A stretch of 64,000 bases of DNA from positions 1 to 64,000 of the forward strand of contig JAJQEJ010000064.1 in NCBI GenBank assembly GCA_021201735.1. The letters run 5' to 3'. Origin of the DNA: Oscillospiraceae bacterium (GTDB lineage: Bacteria; Bacillota; Clostridia; Oscillospirales; Oscillospiraceae). Numbering within the stretch: the stretch's first letter is position 1; each line of letters begins with the position of its first letter. Shown here one piece after another: positions 26,707 to 36,523 of this stretch. The notes below the pieces were generated by a model that saw nothing but the letters and a program-made list of their open reading frames with translations, had not been told where the DNA came from and did not search any database. The position numbers and the translations under genes were made by a program.

Positions 26707-27654
26707 TTACTTATATTTATAAATTCCGCCGCCAATAAATTCCCGTAACATGGAGTCCCCCGGGACGAGGGCCTCGTCGATGGGGGGGAACTGTGCAAAA
26801 GCGTCCACGAGCTGATGGAGCTCGGCATAGCGCGGGTTATCGGGCGTGAGTTGCTCCACCGCCTTACGCAAAGTCTCCGCGTAGTTTGCAAACAGGGAGA
26901 CCTCGTAGGCGAGAGCTGAATCAATGGTGATGTTCGCCCGATCCCGGTAGGGGGAGATATACCGCTTTTCCCCCCGGCGAACATTGTACCACATGTGGAA
27001 GGTTTTGGAGGGGTCAGTACCGCGAAAATTGACGTCCCGCACGGCGCGGCGGGTAATGCGCATCCACGTGCCCTTAAAGAGGCAGGTGCCCCCACTGTAA
27101 ATATCGGAGTGGGCAGAGATATAAAGCGTCATCGCCGCGTGGTTGCGCCCGGCGATATCATCGTTGAGCGCGTGAATGCCCTCATAGATAGCGACTTCAT
27201 TTTTGCCGAGCCGCAGCTGGCGGCTTTTCGCGGGGTTTCGCTGCTGGGAGGCAAAGTCAAAACGGGGGATGGTGACCTCCTCTCCGGCGGAGAGCTTGTG
27301 AAAGGTCTCGTTGAGCAGCTCCATATCGAGCAGCAGGGGGGACTCATAGTCAATCATACCCTCCGGCGTGCGTGGGGCTTGCGCTTCATCCAGGGACAAG
27401 AAATAGTTGTCGAGGGAGACGGTGTGCGCGATAATGCCACGCGCATGCAGCGCCTGCTCTATTTTCAGAGCCGAGGTGGTCTTCCCCGAGCCGGACGGAC
27501 CGGCCAGGAGCACAATGGGGCTGAGGGGGAGATTGGCGACAATCGCATCGACCGCATGCGTGACCTGCGCCTGATAGGCGCTTTCGCACTGCGCGATCAT
27601 GGCGGGCGCATCCTCCTGCAACCGGCGGTTAATTTCCTGAATCTGATAGGCCAT
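26707..27654 (-). CDS. Uridine kinase-like nucleoside kinase
   Basis: About 315 residues, a P-loop kinase of the phosphoribulokinase/uridine kinase type. Walker A is AGPSGSGKTT, followed by SLDNYFLSLDEA (the nucleoside-site DNYF) and YEGIHALN. Clostridial proteins of this type often carry an N-terminal TGS-like part fused to the kinase; that part is absent here. The ATG at 27654 is preferred, giving a 26-base overlap with the end of hemZ; the reading frame extends further upstream but inside hemZ. Substrate is inferred from the family. Confidence 0.85.
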   Translation of the reverse strand: MAYQIQEINRRLQEDAPAMIAQCESAYQAQVTHAVDAIVANLPLSPIVLLAGPSGSGKTTSALKIEQALHARGIIAHTVSLDNYFLSLDEAQAPRTPEGMIDYESPLLLDMELLNETFHKLSAGEEVTIPRFDFASQQRNPAKSRQLRLGKNEVAIYEGIHALNDDIAGRNHAAMTLYISAHSDIYSGGTCLFKGTWMRITRRAVRDVNFRGTDPSKTFHMWYNVRRGEKRYISPYRDRANITIDSALAYEVSLFANYAETLRKAVEQLTPDNPRYAELHQLVDAFAQFPPIDEALVPGDSMLREFIGGGIYKYK

Positions 27655-29137
27655 AAAGTGATGGTTCACCCTTCCCGGCGTAGAACGCTGCGATACGCGC
27701 CCACTTGCCGTTAAAATTTGGGGAGGTGCCGATGTATTCATACGGGTATTTTGGGTTTATAACGCGAAAAATATGCCCATTGTCAACCAATTTTGTCACG
27801 CCGCCGCCGCCGAGGGCTAGGACGGTGTGCAGCTCCTCCATCATGCAGAGGTTATAGAGGCTCTGGAAGCCGTCCTTTGTCCAGCCGACATTTTCGAAGG
27901 AGCCGGACATATATTTCTGGCGGTAGAGATAGTAAGGGGAATAGGCAGCGGCGGAGAGACACGCCCAGGCACTGTCGAGCATGTGTGCGACGTCCGCACC
28001 GGCGAGCAGCTGCACCTGCGTGCGGAGCAAATCCGCCCCTTTTTTCAGCGCCAGCGTGTGCACCGTAATATTTTCCGGCGCGAGCGCCAAAATCTGCTCC
28101 ATTGTATGCGCGAACCCCGCAACAGTGTCGGTGGGCAGGCCCGCAATGACGTCCATATTGACGCAGGGGATGCCGGATTCCCGCGCGCGTGCAAACGCCC
28201 GGCGGACGTCCTCGCTCCGGTGGGCCCGGCCCATGGCGGCGAGCACCGTGTCGGACATGGACTGCGGGTTGACCGACACCCGCCCCACCCCGTGGCTGTG
28301 CAGGACGCGGAGCTTTTCGGCGGTGATGGTGTCCGGCCTACCCGCCTCAACGGTGTATTCCGTGCAGCGGGAGAGGTCGATTTTTTCCGCGATACAGCCA
28401 AGCAGCGCGTCAAGCTGCGTGGCGGAGAGGGTCGTCGGCGTGCCGCCGCCGATGTAGACAGTGCGCACGGTGTGCCCCAGCGTCCGCAGCAGGTTCCCCG
28501 CTTGGGCGATCTCCGTATGCAGCGCCTCCAGAAATGGCGTGACCAGCTGCAAACTGCGCTGCACGTCGGCGGAGACGAAGGAGCAGTAGGTGCAGCGTGT
28601 GGGACAAAACGGGATGCCGATATAGAGGGAGATGTCGCGCGCGGAAAGCTGTGCTTGCGCGCGCAGACTCTCCCCCGCGCACGCAATGGCAAGCGCCCGG
28701 CGCGGTGGCGATACGCGGTAGGCGTCGCGTAAAAGGGCGTCCGCCTGCCGTAGTGTGGCACCGCACTGCATGGCCTTGGTGGGGACTTTCACGGGGCGCA
28801 CCCCCGTCATCGCGCCCCAGGGCGGCTCTTTGCCTATGGCGGCGACGCCTGCGCGGTAAAAGGCCATTTTCACGATCCGCCGCCGCAGCTGCTCGGCCTG
28901 CTCCGGGTCGTCGGGCAGCGCATGGCGGCTGACGCGGCACTGCCCGCGTGTGCGCTTCCCGCCGCGGGTGAGCAGGGCGGTCGCGGTGAGGTACTGCGTC
29001 CCTTCCCGGAGACTGAGGCGCAGGGTGTCCTGCGCGTTATCCGGCTGTCCATAGACCGGCTTTTCGCCGGGAAAGAGGGTAAAGAGCATCTGCTCGGCTG
29101 CGTATTGATAGTCGTGCCCGTCGAAGATCAGGTGCAT
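27629..29137 (-). CDS. hemZ: Oxygen-independent coproporphyrinogen III oxidase-like radical SAM protein
   Basis: A 502-residue radical SAM protein. The iron-sulfur motif CxxxCxxC is CPTRCTYCSF (about residues 180-190), followed by the SAM-binding YIGGGTPTTL. The upstream GAMTGVRPVKVPTKAM is typical of HemZ and absent from HemN. HemZ converts coproporphyrinogen III to protoporphyrinogen in heme synthesis, or acts as a related HemW-like heme chaperone. This fits with the heme protein nearby. Start codon is 1 base from the upstream MBL stop codon, so the genes are coupled. Confidence 0.92.
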   Translation of the reverse strand: MHLIFDGHDYQYAAEQMLFTLFPGEKPVYGQPDNAQDTLRLSLREGTQYLTATALLTRGGKRTRGQCRVSRHALPDDPEQAEQLRRRIVKMAFYRAGVAAIGKEPPWGAMTGVRPVKVPTKAMQCGATLRQADALLRDAYRVSPPRRALAIACAGESLRAQAQLSARDISLYIGIPFCPTRCTYCSFVSADVQRSLQLVTPFLEALHTEIAQAGNLLRTLGHTVRTVYIGGGTPTTLSATQLDALLGCIAEKIDLSRCTEYTVEAGRPDTITAEKLRVLHSHGVGRVSVNPQSMSDTVLAAMGRAHRSEDVRRAFARARESGIPCVNMDVIAGLPTDTVAGFAHTMEQILALAPENITVHTLALKKGADLLRTQVQLLAGADVAHMLDSAWACLSAAAYSPYYLYRQKYMSGSFENVGWTKDGFQSLYNLCMMEELHTVLALGGGGVTKLVDNGHIFRVINPKYPYEYIGTSPNFNGKWARIAAFYAGKGEPSLYGLSDSGN

Positions 29138-29138
29138 G

Positions 29139-29747
29139 TCACCCTCGCATTGACTGCAGCATGTAGGGGTTCGACACCCGCTCCTGCGCGAGGGTGCTGC
29201 CCTCCATATGCCCGGGCAGCACGGCGTAATCCCCCTCCAATTGGCCGAGGCGGCGGACGGACTGCATGATGGCGTCGTAGTCGCCGCCGGGAAAGTCGGT
29301 GCGTCCGATGGAGCCGTAAAAGAGGGTGTCGCCCGTAAAGAGGGTTCTGCCCGTTTGGAGGGTCACGCCGCCCGGCGTATGCCCCGGCGTCTCAAGCACC
29401 TTGACGGAGAGCTGCCCGACCGGCAGGGTGTCGCCCTCCTGATAGGGTATGGTCTGTCCGATGGGCGGCATGAGCGGAACCTGCCCCAGCATCGCAGCGT
29501 CGGCAGGATGGAGATAGACGGCGGCGGCCGGGAAGTGCTCCCGCAGCGGGCGCACAGCGCCCGTGTGGTCATGGTGCGCGTGGGTGAGCAGAATGGCCGC
29601 GACCGTCACCCCGTCCGCCTGAATCTGGCGCAGAATGACGTTCTCATCCCCGCCGGGGTCGATGACGGCGCACTGCTTTGTCGCATCGTCAATGAGCAGG
29701 TAGCAGTTGGTCTCTAGCTGGCCAACCGGAAGTGTTCGTATGGTCAT
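29139..29747 (-). CDS. MBL-fold metal-dependent hydrolase (glyoxalase II-like)
   Basis: A 202-residue metallo-beta-lactamase-fold protein. The metal-binding motif is THAHHDHTG, with further ligands in LETPGHTPG, FTGDTLF and the final LPGHMEGS. It is shorter than true glyoxalase II and matches the small YcbL/YqgX group. ATG at 29747 has AAGGAAGGA 9 bases upstream, better than an in-frame start 30 bases earlier. It lies in the common Firmicute order dtd-MBL-hemZ. Confidence 0.9.
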   Translation of the reverse strand: MTIRTLPVGQLETNCYLLIDDATKQCAVIDPGGDENVILRQIQADGVTVAAILLTHAHHDHTGAVRPLREHFPAAAVYLHPADAAMLGQVPLMPPIGQTIPYQEGDTLPVGQLSVKVLETPGHTPGGVTLQTGRTLFTGDTLFYGSIGRTDFPGGDYDAIMQSVRRLGQLEGDYAVLPGHMEGSTLAQERVSNPYMLQSMRG

Positions 29748-29862
29748 ATAAATGGTCCTTCCTTTCGCTGTGCGCATGGCACAAAACGGTCATGAAAAGG
29801 AATGACCATTTTGCGCATCTGCCGCGGTTCCCACAGGGGAGCGGCAGGCGCTTTTGTTAAAT

Positions 29863-29889
29863 TTAGTTTGAAAGGAACTTTCAAACTAA
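29863..29889. repeat. Hairpin after dtd
   Basis: A 12-bp perfect stem (29863-29874 / 29878-29889) with a 3-base loop, 16 bases past the dtd stop codon. A second, imperfect hairpin lies at 29764-29797. With only a short T-run (AAATTT on the minus strand) termination is probably partial, allowing dtd and the MBL gene to be read together. Confidence 0.55.
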
Positions 29890-29905
29890 TCCTCCTGATC
29901 GCATT

Positions 29906-30346
29906 TCATAGGGTGTCGGTGTCCAAAAGCAGGGTTACGGGTCCGTCGTTCTGGGAAAAGACCTGCATATCCGCGCCGAACTCCCCGTGTGCAACAGGGA
30001 AGCGCGCGGCGCAGGCAGATAGAAACGCGTGATAAAGCGGCAGCGCCTGTTCTCCGCGGGCGGCGGCGGTGAAGCCGGGCCGCCTGCTTTTGCAGTCTGC
30101 GTAGAGGGTGAACTGCGAGACGACCAGAATACTGCCGTCCACCTGCGCGAGGCTCCGGTTCATCTTCCCGTCCTCGTCTTCAAATACCCGGAGATTGCAG
30201 ACCTTGTCGGCGAGCTTCTGCACCTGCGCCTGCGTATCCGCCGTCGAAATGCCGAGCAAGACCAGATAGCCCTGCGCGATGGCGGCGATTTTCTGTTCCG
30301 CCACCGTGACGAAGGCGTTTTTTACCCTTGTAACAACCGCGCGCAT
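29906..30346 (-). CDS. dtd: D-aminoacyl-tRNA deacylase
   Basis: A 146-residue enzyme that removes D-amino acids from wrongly charged tRNAs. It starts MRAVVTRVKNAFVTV and carries the two active-site motifs SQFTLYAD and NDGPVTLLLDT (the NxGPxT loop). The ATG at 30346 has GAGGGG 9 bases upstream and gives the standard family length; longer in-frame versions are not supported. The usual partner relA is not present in the window. Confidence 0.96.
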   Translation of the reverse strand: MRAVVTRVKNAFVTVAEQKIAAIAQGYLVLLGISTADTQAQVQKLADKVCNLRVFEDEDGKMNRSLAQVDGSILVVSQFTLYADCKSRRPGFTAAARGEQALPLYHAFLSACAARFPVAHGEFGADMQVFSQNDGPVTLLLDTDTL

Positions 30347-30463
30347 TGGAGCCATCCCCTCTACTTCCCAAGTGCAATTACAATAAATTATACACGCACC
30401 GGATACAAACGTCAAATGTGAGTGTCATGGGGTGCCTTTTTGCTTAGAAGCAGGGGAACGGTG

Positions 30464-30492
30464 TTGTGTTTTCTCCAAAAAAGTGGTACAAT
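30464..30492 (+). promoter_or_regulatory. Promoter of miaB-mutS-mutL
   Basis: TTGTGT (30464-30469), 17 bases, TACAAT (30487-30492) with an upstream TG making it an extended -10. The transcription start near 30499 lies before the TTG start of miaB and after any earlier in-frame start. Confidence 0.75.
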
Positions 30493-30528
30493 TCTAGACA
30501 AGACTGTAAACTCGACGGAGGAACGCGC

Positions 30529-31941
30529 TTGAGCCAGGATACAACACGCATTGCAGCGGAAGCGGTGGCGCGCCAAATGGCGTATTGCGACCGGATGCTT
30601 GCGCTTAACGAAGGAAGGGCCGTGCCGCCGCGCGCTCTGGTGGATACCTATGGCTGCCAGCAGAATGAGGCGGACTCGGAGCGCCTGCGCGGCTATTTAC
30701 GCGCGATGGGCTATGATATGACAGAGCGGGAGGATGAGGCGGACGTCATTGTTATCAACACCTGTGCCATTCGCGAGCATGCGGAGGACAGGGTGTTCGG
30801 GAACATCGGCGCGCTCGTGCACACAAAGCGCCGCAATCCGGCGCAGATCATCTGCCTTTGCGGTTGTATGGCGCAGGAGGAGCATGTGGCAGAGCGCATC
30901 CGTGGTTCCTTCCGCCATGTCGATCTGGTCTTTGGCCCACACGCCCTGTGGAAATTCCCGGAGCTTCTGTGGCGCGTCGTGAGCCGCCGGGGGCGGGTGT
31001 TTGAAACCACCGATGAGCCGGGTTCCATCGCCGAGGGCATCCCGCTTTTGCGCAAAGAGGGGGTAAAGGCGTGGGTATCCATCATGTACGGATGCAACAA
31101 TTTCTGCACCTACTGCATTGTGCCGCACGTGCGCGGGCGGGAGCGCAGCCGCGCGCCGGAGATCATTCTCGACGAGGTGCGCGCCCTCGTGGGGCAGGGG
31201 TACCGGGATATCACCTTTCTGGGGCAAAACGTCAATTCGTATGGGAAGGATCTGGGGCTTGCCGTCGACTTTGCCGACCTTTTGCGTATGGCAAACGAGA
31301 TACCGGGGGAGTTTCTGCTCCGCTTTATGACAAGCCACCCGAAGGACGCGTCGCAGAAGCTTTTTGAGACTATGGCCTCCTGTGAAAAGGCGGCGCCGCA
31401 CTTCCACCTGCCGGTGCAGGCGGGAAACGACCGGGTGCTGCGCGCAATGAACCGAAGCTACACGCGGCAGGGGTATCTCGACAAGGTCACAGCGCTGCGC
31501 GCCGTGATCCCGGACGTCGTCATCACATCCGACGTGATTGTCGGCTTCCCCGGTGAGACGGCGGAGGAATTTGAGGACACCATGACGCTTATCAAGCAGG
31601 TGCGGTACGACGCGCTCTTTACCTTCCTTTACTCCCCGCGCAAGGGGACGCCCGCTGCCGAGATGGAAGACCCCATGCCGCGAGAGGAGAAGATGACGCA
31701 CTTCCAGCGGCTGGTGGATACACAAAATGAGATTTCCGCCGAGAAGCATCAGGCCTATGTCGGCCAAACGGTGCGCTGCCTGATTGACGGCAAGGGAGAG
31801 GACGCGCGCAACAACCTCACCGCGCGCACGCCGGGGAACCGGCTGGTGCATCTCAGCGGGGACGCGGCGCTGATCGGCACGCTTCAGGAGATACAGATTA
31901 CCTCCGCGTCCACATGGGCGCTGTTTGGCGAGATACGATAA
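30529..31941 (+). CDS. miaB: tRNA-2-methylthio-N6-dimethylallyladenosine synthase
   Basis: Radical SAM methylthiotransferase that modifies A37 of tRNAs reading U-initial codons. Domains in order: N-terminal UPF0004 part with VDTYGCQQNEADSERL and CGCMAQEE (ligands of the second cluster), radical SAM part with GCNNFCTYCIVPHVRGRERSR, and a C-terminal TRAM domain. TTG at 30529 with GGAGG 7 bases upstream is the likely start; the reading frame opens earlier at 30466, but that lies within the promoter. 470 residues. First gene of a run with mutS and mutL. Confidence 0.95.
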   Translation: MSQDTTRIAAEAVARQMAYCDRMLALNEGRAVPPRALVDTYGCQQNEADSERLRGYLRAMGYDMTEREDEADVIVINTCAIREHAEDRVFGNIGALVHTKRRNPAQIICLCGCMAQEEHVAERIRGSFRHVDLVFGPHALWKFPELLWRVVSRRGRVFETTDEPGSIAEGIPLLRKEGVKAWVSIMYGCNNFCTYCIVPHVRGRERSRAPEIILDEVRALVGQGYRDITFLGQNVNSYGKDLGLAVDFADLLRMANEIPGEFLLRFMTSHPKDASQKLFETMASCEKAAPHFHLPVQAGNDRVLRAMNRSYTRQGYLDKVTALRAVIPDVVITSDVIVGFPGETAEEFEDTMTLIKQVRYDALFTFLYSPRKGTPAAEMEDPMPREEKMTHFQRLVDTQNEISAEKHQAYVGQTVRCLIDGKGEDARNNLTARTPGNRLVHLSGDAALIGTLQEIQITSASTWALFGEIR

Positions 31942-31965
31942 CCAGAGGGGAGAGAAAGAGAATTT

Positions 31966-34557
31966 ATGGCTGAATGGACGCCCATGATGCAGCAGTATCT
32001 GAAGACGAAAGAGGAGCATCCGGACTGCATCCTGTTTTTCCGCCTGGGCGACTTTTATGAGATGTTTCAGGACGACGCGAAGCTTGTCTCCGAGGAGCTC
32101 GACCTCACGCTCACCACGCGCGACCGCAACAAGCCGGAGGAGGAGCGCACCCCCATGTGCGGTGTGCCCTACCACAGCGCCGACGCGTATATCGCCCGCC
32201 TGATTGAAAAAGGATATAAGGTCGCCATCTGCGAGCAGATGGAGGATCCCGCCACGGCGAAGGGGCTGGTCGAGCGGGAGGTGGTGCGCATCATCACCCC
32301 CGGCACAGTCATCGCCGAGACGATGCTCGACGAGGGGAAAAACAACTTTATCTGCGCTATCTGCCGGACGGAAACGGAGATCGGGCTATGCCTCTGCGAT
32401 ATCTCCACCGGTGAGGTGCTGGTGACGGGCTTTTCCGGTGCCTGCGCGGAGGAGCAGCTCTATAACGAGCTGGGGCGGTTTGGGCCGCGGGAGGCGGTAC
32501 TGTCGGAGGAGGCGCTCCGCTCCGGCGCGCTCTGTGCGTTTCTGCATGACCGGCTGGAGTGCCGGTGTGAGGACGGCACGGCGCGGTTTGACGTGGATAG
32601 CGCCGCGCAGCTCGCGGCAAAGCAGTTCGGCGCAGAGCTGGAGCAGATCCCGTCCGGGCAGGGTGCCGCCGTGCGCGCGGTGGGGGGGCTGCTCTCCTAT
32701 TTATATGAAACGCAGAAGAGCGACCTCTCACATCTCACAAAAATCACGTACTTCTCCGCGGGGCAGTTTATGGAGCTGGATCTCACCGCGCGGCGCAATC
32801 TGGAGCTGAGCGAGACGATGCGCACCAAGGAGAAGAAGGGTTCCCTCCTGTGGGTGCTCGATAAGACCAAAACCCCTATGGGCCACCGGACGATACGCAC
32901 ATGGCTCGAGCGCCCCCTGCTCAGCCCCGCCCAAATCGGCAAGCGGCTCGACGCGGTGGAGGAGCTCAAAGAGAACGCCATCGCGCGGGAAGAGCTGACC
33001 CTCGCCCTGCGCGAGGTGGGGGATCTGGAGCGCCTCATCGGGCGCATCTCCTACGGGACGGCGGGCGCGCGTGATCTGGTCGGCCTCGCCGGGGGGCTGG
33101 GGCGGCTGCCGGAGATCAAAGAGCAGCTTGCGCCGATGGGCGCGTCCCTCCTGTGCGTGCTGCGCGAGGAGATGGACGACCTGCCCGAGCTACGCTCGCT
33201 CATCGGGCGCGCCATCACGGATGAGCCGCCCTTTTCGGTGCGCGAGGGCGGGATGATCCGCGCGGGCTTTGACGCGGAGGTGGACCGCCTGCGCGATATC
33301 TTAGCCAACGGCAAGGGAACCGTTGCGGCGATAGAAGCGCGAGAGAAGGAGAAGACAGGCATCAAGAGCCTCAAGGTCGGCTATAACAAGGTATTCGGCT
33401 ATTACATAGAGGTCTCCAAGTCCTACTACGATCAGGTGCCGGAGGGGTACATCCGCAAGCAGACGCTCGCAAACTGTGAACGCTTTATCACGCAGGAGCT
33501 CAAGGATATGGAGCACGAGATCCTCTCCGCGCAGGACCGGATCACGGCGCTTGAGTTCCAGCTGTTTTCCGATGTGCGCGCCGCCGCGGCGGAGCAGGTG
33601 GGCAGGATTCAGCGCACCGCGTCGGCGGTGGCGCAGCTCGACGTGCTCGCAAGCCTCGCGTCCGTCGCCGCAAACAACGGCTATTGCAGGCCGGAGGTCA
33701 CACTGACCGATCAATTGGAGATCACCGAGGGGCGGCACCCCGTGGTGGAATGCGTCCTCAAGGACGGGCTTTTCGTGCCCAACGACACGCTGATGGACGG
33801 CGGGGAAAACAGCCTTGCCATTATCACCGGCCCCAATATGGCGGGGAAGTCGACGTATATGCGGCAGGTCGCGCTCATCGTCCTGCTCGCGCAGATGGGC
33901 TCCTTCGTTCCGGCAAAGGCGGCGCGCGTCGGGATTGTCGACCGGGTCTTTACCCGCATCGGGGCGAGCGACGACCTGTCGGCAGGGCAGAGCACCTTCA
34001 TGGTGGAGATGACCGAGGTGGCGGAGCTCCTCAAAAACGCCACGGCGCAGAGCCTGATCATTCTCGATGAGATCGGTAGAGGCACATCGACCTATGACGG
34101 TATGGCAATTGCCCGCGCAGTGGTGGAATACTGCGCCGATAAAAAACGGCTCGGCGCGCGCACCCTCTTTGCAACGCACTATCATGAGCTGACCGCGCTG
34201 GAGGGCGAGCTGCGGGGCGTACGCAACTATAATATCGCCGTCAAGAAGCGGCAGGACGACATCATCTTCCTGCGCAAGATTGTGCGGGGTGCCGCCGACC
34301 GGAGTTACGGCGTGGAGGTCGCGAAGCTCGCCGGGGTGCCGGACAAGGTCATCCGCCGCGCCCGCGCGCTGCTGGAGGATTTGGAGAAAAACGGGCACAC
34401 CGCGCCGCCGCAGCGAGAATATGAGGCGCAGGAGCAGGTCTCCCTCGCGGATATGAGCGCGCTGGAGGTGGCGGAGCGCTTGCGGCAGGTGGACGTCAAC
34501 ACCCTGACGCCGATTGAGGCGATGAATCTGGTGTTTACACTGAAGAATATTCTATAA
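31966..34557 (+). CDS. mutS: DNA mismatch repair protein MutS
   Basis: 863 residues, full length. The mismatch-recognition start is intact (MMQQYLKTKEEHPDCILFFR and RLGDFYEMFQDDA, with the Phe-x-Glu pair). The C-terminal ATPase has Walker A GPNMAGKST (from residue 622), LIILDEIGRGTSTYDG for Walker B and signature, and ATHYHEL. It recognises mispaired bases and recruits MutL, encoded 18 bases further on. It begins 24 bases after miaB. Confidence 0.98.
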   Translation: MAEWTPMMQQYLKTKEEHPDCILFFRLGDFYEMFQDDAKLVSEELDLTLTTRDRNKPEEERTPMCGVPYHSADAYIARLIEKGYKVAICEQMEDPATAKGLVEREVVRIITPGTVIAETMLDEGKNNFICAICRTETEIGLCLCDISTGEVLVTGFSGACAEEQLYNELGRFGPREAVLSEEALRSGALCAFLHDRLECRCEDGTARFDVDSAAQLAAKQFGAELEQIPSGQGAAVRAVGGLLSYLYETQKSDLSHLTKITYFSAGQFMELDLTARRNLELSETMRTKEKKGSLLWVLDKTKTPMGHRTIRTWLERPLLSPAQIGKRLDAVEELKENAIAREELTLALREVGDLERLIGRISYGTAGARDLVGLAGGLGRLPEIKEQLAPMGASLLCVLREEMDDLPELRSLIGRAITDEPPFSVREGGMIRAGFDAEVDRLRDILANGKGTVAAIEAREKEKTGIKSLKVGYNKVFGYYIEVSKSYYDQVPEGYIRKQTLANCERFITQELKDMEHEILSAQDRITALEFQLFSDVRAAAAEQVGRIQRTASAVAQLDVLASLASVAANNGYCRPEVTLTDQLEITEGRHPVVECVLKDGLFVPNDTLMDGGENSLAIITGPNMAGKSTYMRQVALIVLLAQMGSFVPAKAARVGIVDRVFTRIGASDDLSAGQSTFMVEMTEVAELLKNATAQSLIILDEIGRGTSTYDGMAIARAVVEYCADKKRLGARTLFATHYHELTALEGELRGVRNYNIAVKKRQDDIIFLRKIVRGAADRSYGVEVAKLAGVPDKVIRRARALLEDLEKNGHTAPPQREYEAQEQVSLADMSALEVAERLRQVDVNTLTPIEAMNLVFTLKNIL

Positions 34558-34574
34558 GAAAAGGAGTGAGAGAT

Positions 34575-36422
34575 ATGCCGCAGATATTGCAGCTGGAGGC
34601 GCATATTGCAGACCTGATCGCCGCGGGCGAGGTGGTGGAGCGCCCCGCATCTGTCGTGAAGGAGCTCGTGGAAAACGCCATCGACGCGGGTGCCACCAAG
34701 GTAACGGTGGAGATTCAAAACGGCGGTATGTCCCTCATCCGCGTGACCGATGACGGCTGCGGGATCGCGGCGGAGGACGCGGAGACCGCCTTCCTGCGCC
34801 ACGCCACCAGTAAAATTAAAAATCAGTATGACCTTGAGGCCATCGGTACCCTCGGCTTTCGCGGTGAGGCACTCGCCGCCATTGCGGCGGTCGCCCGGGT
34901 GGAGCTGCTCACCCGTCCGCCGGAGGCGGCGCTTGGGACATCCCTTTCCGTCACGGGCGGCGTAGTGCAGGGCAGGGAGGAGGCGGGTTGTCCCGCCGGT
35001 ACCACGATGGTGGTGCGCGATCTGTTCTTCAATACCCCTGCGCGCCTCAAATTCATGAAAAAGGACGCCGCTGAGGGGGCGAGCGTCTTTGCGGCGGTGC
35101 AGCGGCTCGCGCTTTCCCACCCGGAGGTGGGCATCACCTTTCTGCGCGACGGCAAGCGGGAGATGCAGACCCCCGGCAGCGGGATCCTGCGCGACGCGGT
35201 GTACAGCGTGCTCGGGCGCGACCTCGCGCTCGGTCTCATTGAGGTGGATGCAGAGTTTGACGGCGACATGCATGTCTCGGGCTTTGTGAGCGTCCCGACC
35301 TGCTGCCGTGGGACGCGGGGCTACCAGCACTTTTTTGTCAACGGCAGGTATGTGAAAAACCCCACAATGACCGCCGCGGTGGAGGAGGCATACAGCAACC
35401 AGAAGATGGTGGGAAAATTCCCCGCCTGTGTGATCCATCTCGGTGTCAGGCCCAACAGCGTGGACGTCAACGTACACCCCGCGAAAACCGAGGTGAAGTT
35501 CGGTGCGGACCGGGATGTATTCCGCGCGGTATACGGCGCGGTGAAGCAAGCGCTGGAGGGGGACAATACCCGCCCGACAGTGGTGCTGACCGATGTGAAA
35601 CCGCCGGTGCAGGACAGCGTCACGCCCAATCAGATGCCGGTTTCCATCTATCGCCGGACGGAGCCGGTGCCGCAGGAATTGCCGCTGTACGATGTGACCG
35701 CGCGGACGGAAGTGCCCGCGCCCCCTCCAGTGCCAGTGCGGCATGAGGCGGCGCCCACGCACGTGGAGGAGGAAAAGCCTGTGCCGCCGCAGGAGGAAAT
35801 CCGGGAGACCGCGCGGCAAGCAGAAAGTCCGCCTACGCCGCCGGAACCGGAGGAATTACCCCCGTGGCGGCTGGTGGGGGAGGTGCTGCATACCTATATC
35901 ATAGTAGAGCAGGGGGAGACTATCCTGCTCATCGACAAGCACGCGGCGCACGAGCGGATGCACTTTGACCGCATGCAGGCGCAGGACTACACCCCAATGA
36001 TGCAGGGGCTGCTTTCCCCCATCGTACTCACCCTTCCCGCCGAGGCAGGGGCGGCGCTGCTACAAAACGGGGCGTTACTCGAGCGGTTTGGGTTTGAGCT
36101 GGAGGAATTCGGCGGCGGCAGCGTTCTGGTGCGCGGCGCCCCCGCCGATCTGGATCTGGCAGATGTGGAGGATACCCTTGCCGGGATCGCTGCGGCCATT
36201 CTGGAGACGGGAACCGCGCGTCCCGACGCGCCGCGCGACGTGTTGCTGCACACCATGGCGTGCAAAGCGGCCATTAAGGCGGGGCAGAAAAACGCGCCGG
36301 AGGAGCTGCGCCGCGTGGCGGAGGCGGTGCTTTCGGGCCGGGTGCGGTATTGCCCGCATGGCCGCCCGGTTGCGATTGCGCTTACGAAAGGGCAATTGGA
36401 GCGGCAGTTTAAACGCACGTAA
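34575..36422 (+). CDS. mutL: DNA mismatch repair protein MutL (endonuclease type)
   Basis: About 615 residues. The N-terminal GHKL ATPase shows ENAIDAGA, DDGCGI and GFRGEAL. After a Pro/Glu-rich linker (about 370-430), the C-terminal domain retains the nuclease metal-site motif DKHAAHERMHFDRM (D454), ACKAAIKAGQ, and CPHGRP (C593), so this is the nicking type of MutL found in bacteria without MutH. ATG at 34575 has AAGGAG 8 bases upstream; a GTG at 34566 sits inside that site. Confidence 0.97.
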   Translation: MPQILQLEAHIADLIAAGEVVERPASVVKELVENAIDAGATKVTVEIQNGGMSLIRVTDDGCGIAAEDAETAFLRHATSKIKNQYDLEAIGTLGFRGEALAAIAAVARVELLTRPPEAALGTSLSVTGGVVQGREEAGCPAGTTMVVRDLFFNTPARLKFMKKDAAEGASVFAAVQRLALSHPEVGITFLRDGKREMQTPGSGILRDAVYSVLGRDLALGLIEVDAEFDGDMHVSGFVSVPTCCRGTRGYQHFFVNGRYVKNPTMTAAVEEAYSNQKMVGKFPACVIHLGVRPNSVDVNVHPAKTEVKFGADRDVFRAVYGAVKQALEGDNTRPTVVLTDVKPPVQDSVTPNQMPVSIYRRTEPVPQELPLYDVTARTEVPAPPPVPVRHEAAPTHVEEEKPVPPQEEIRETARQAESPPTPPEPEELPPWRLVGEVLHTYIIVEQGETILLIDKHAAHERMHFDRMQAQDYTPMMQGLLSPIVLTLPAEAGAALLQNGALLERFGFELEEFGGGSVLVRGAPADLDLADVEDTLAGIAAAILETGTARPDAPRDVLLHTMACKAAIKAGQKNAPEELRRVAEAVLSGRVRYCPHGRPVAIALTKGQLERQFKRT

Positions 36423-36456
36423 CGAAAGACTATAAATTGAGGTGGGCAGCCGAAAT

Positions 36457-36487
36457 TCGACAAAGAATTGGGAATAAATGGTATAGT
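36457..36487 (+). promoter_or_regulatory. Promoter for hfq
   Basis: TG-G-TATAGT is an extended -10 (hexamer 36482-36487), with TCGACA at 36457-36462 as a loosely spaced (19-base) -35. It lies between mutL and hfq. Confidence 0.55.
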
Positions 36488-36523
36488 ATGAGTGCATTCT
36501 AAAGAGAAATGGAGTGCATGAAA

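Noticed and set aside
30466-30528. Upstream extension of miaB from a GTG at 30466
   Set aside because: It lies within the promoter (-35/-10 at 30464-30492) and so would not be transcribed.
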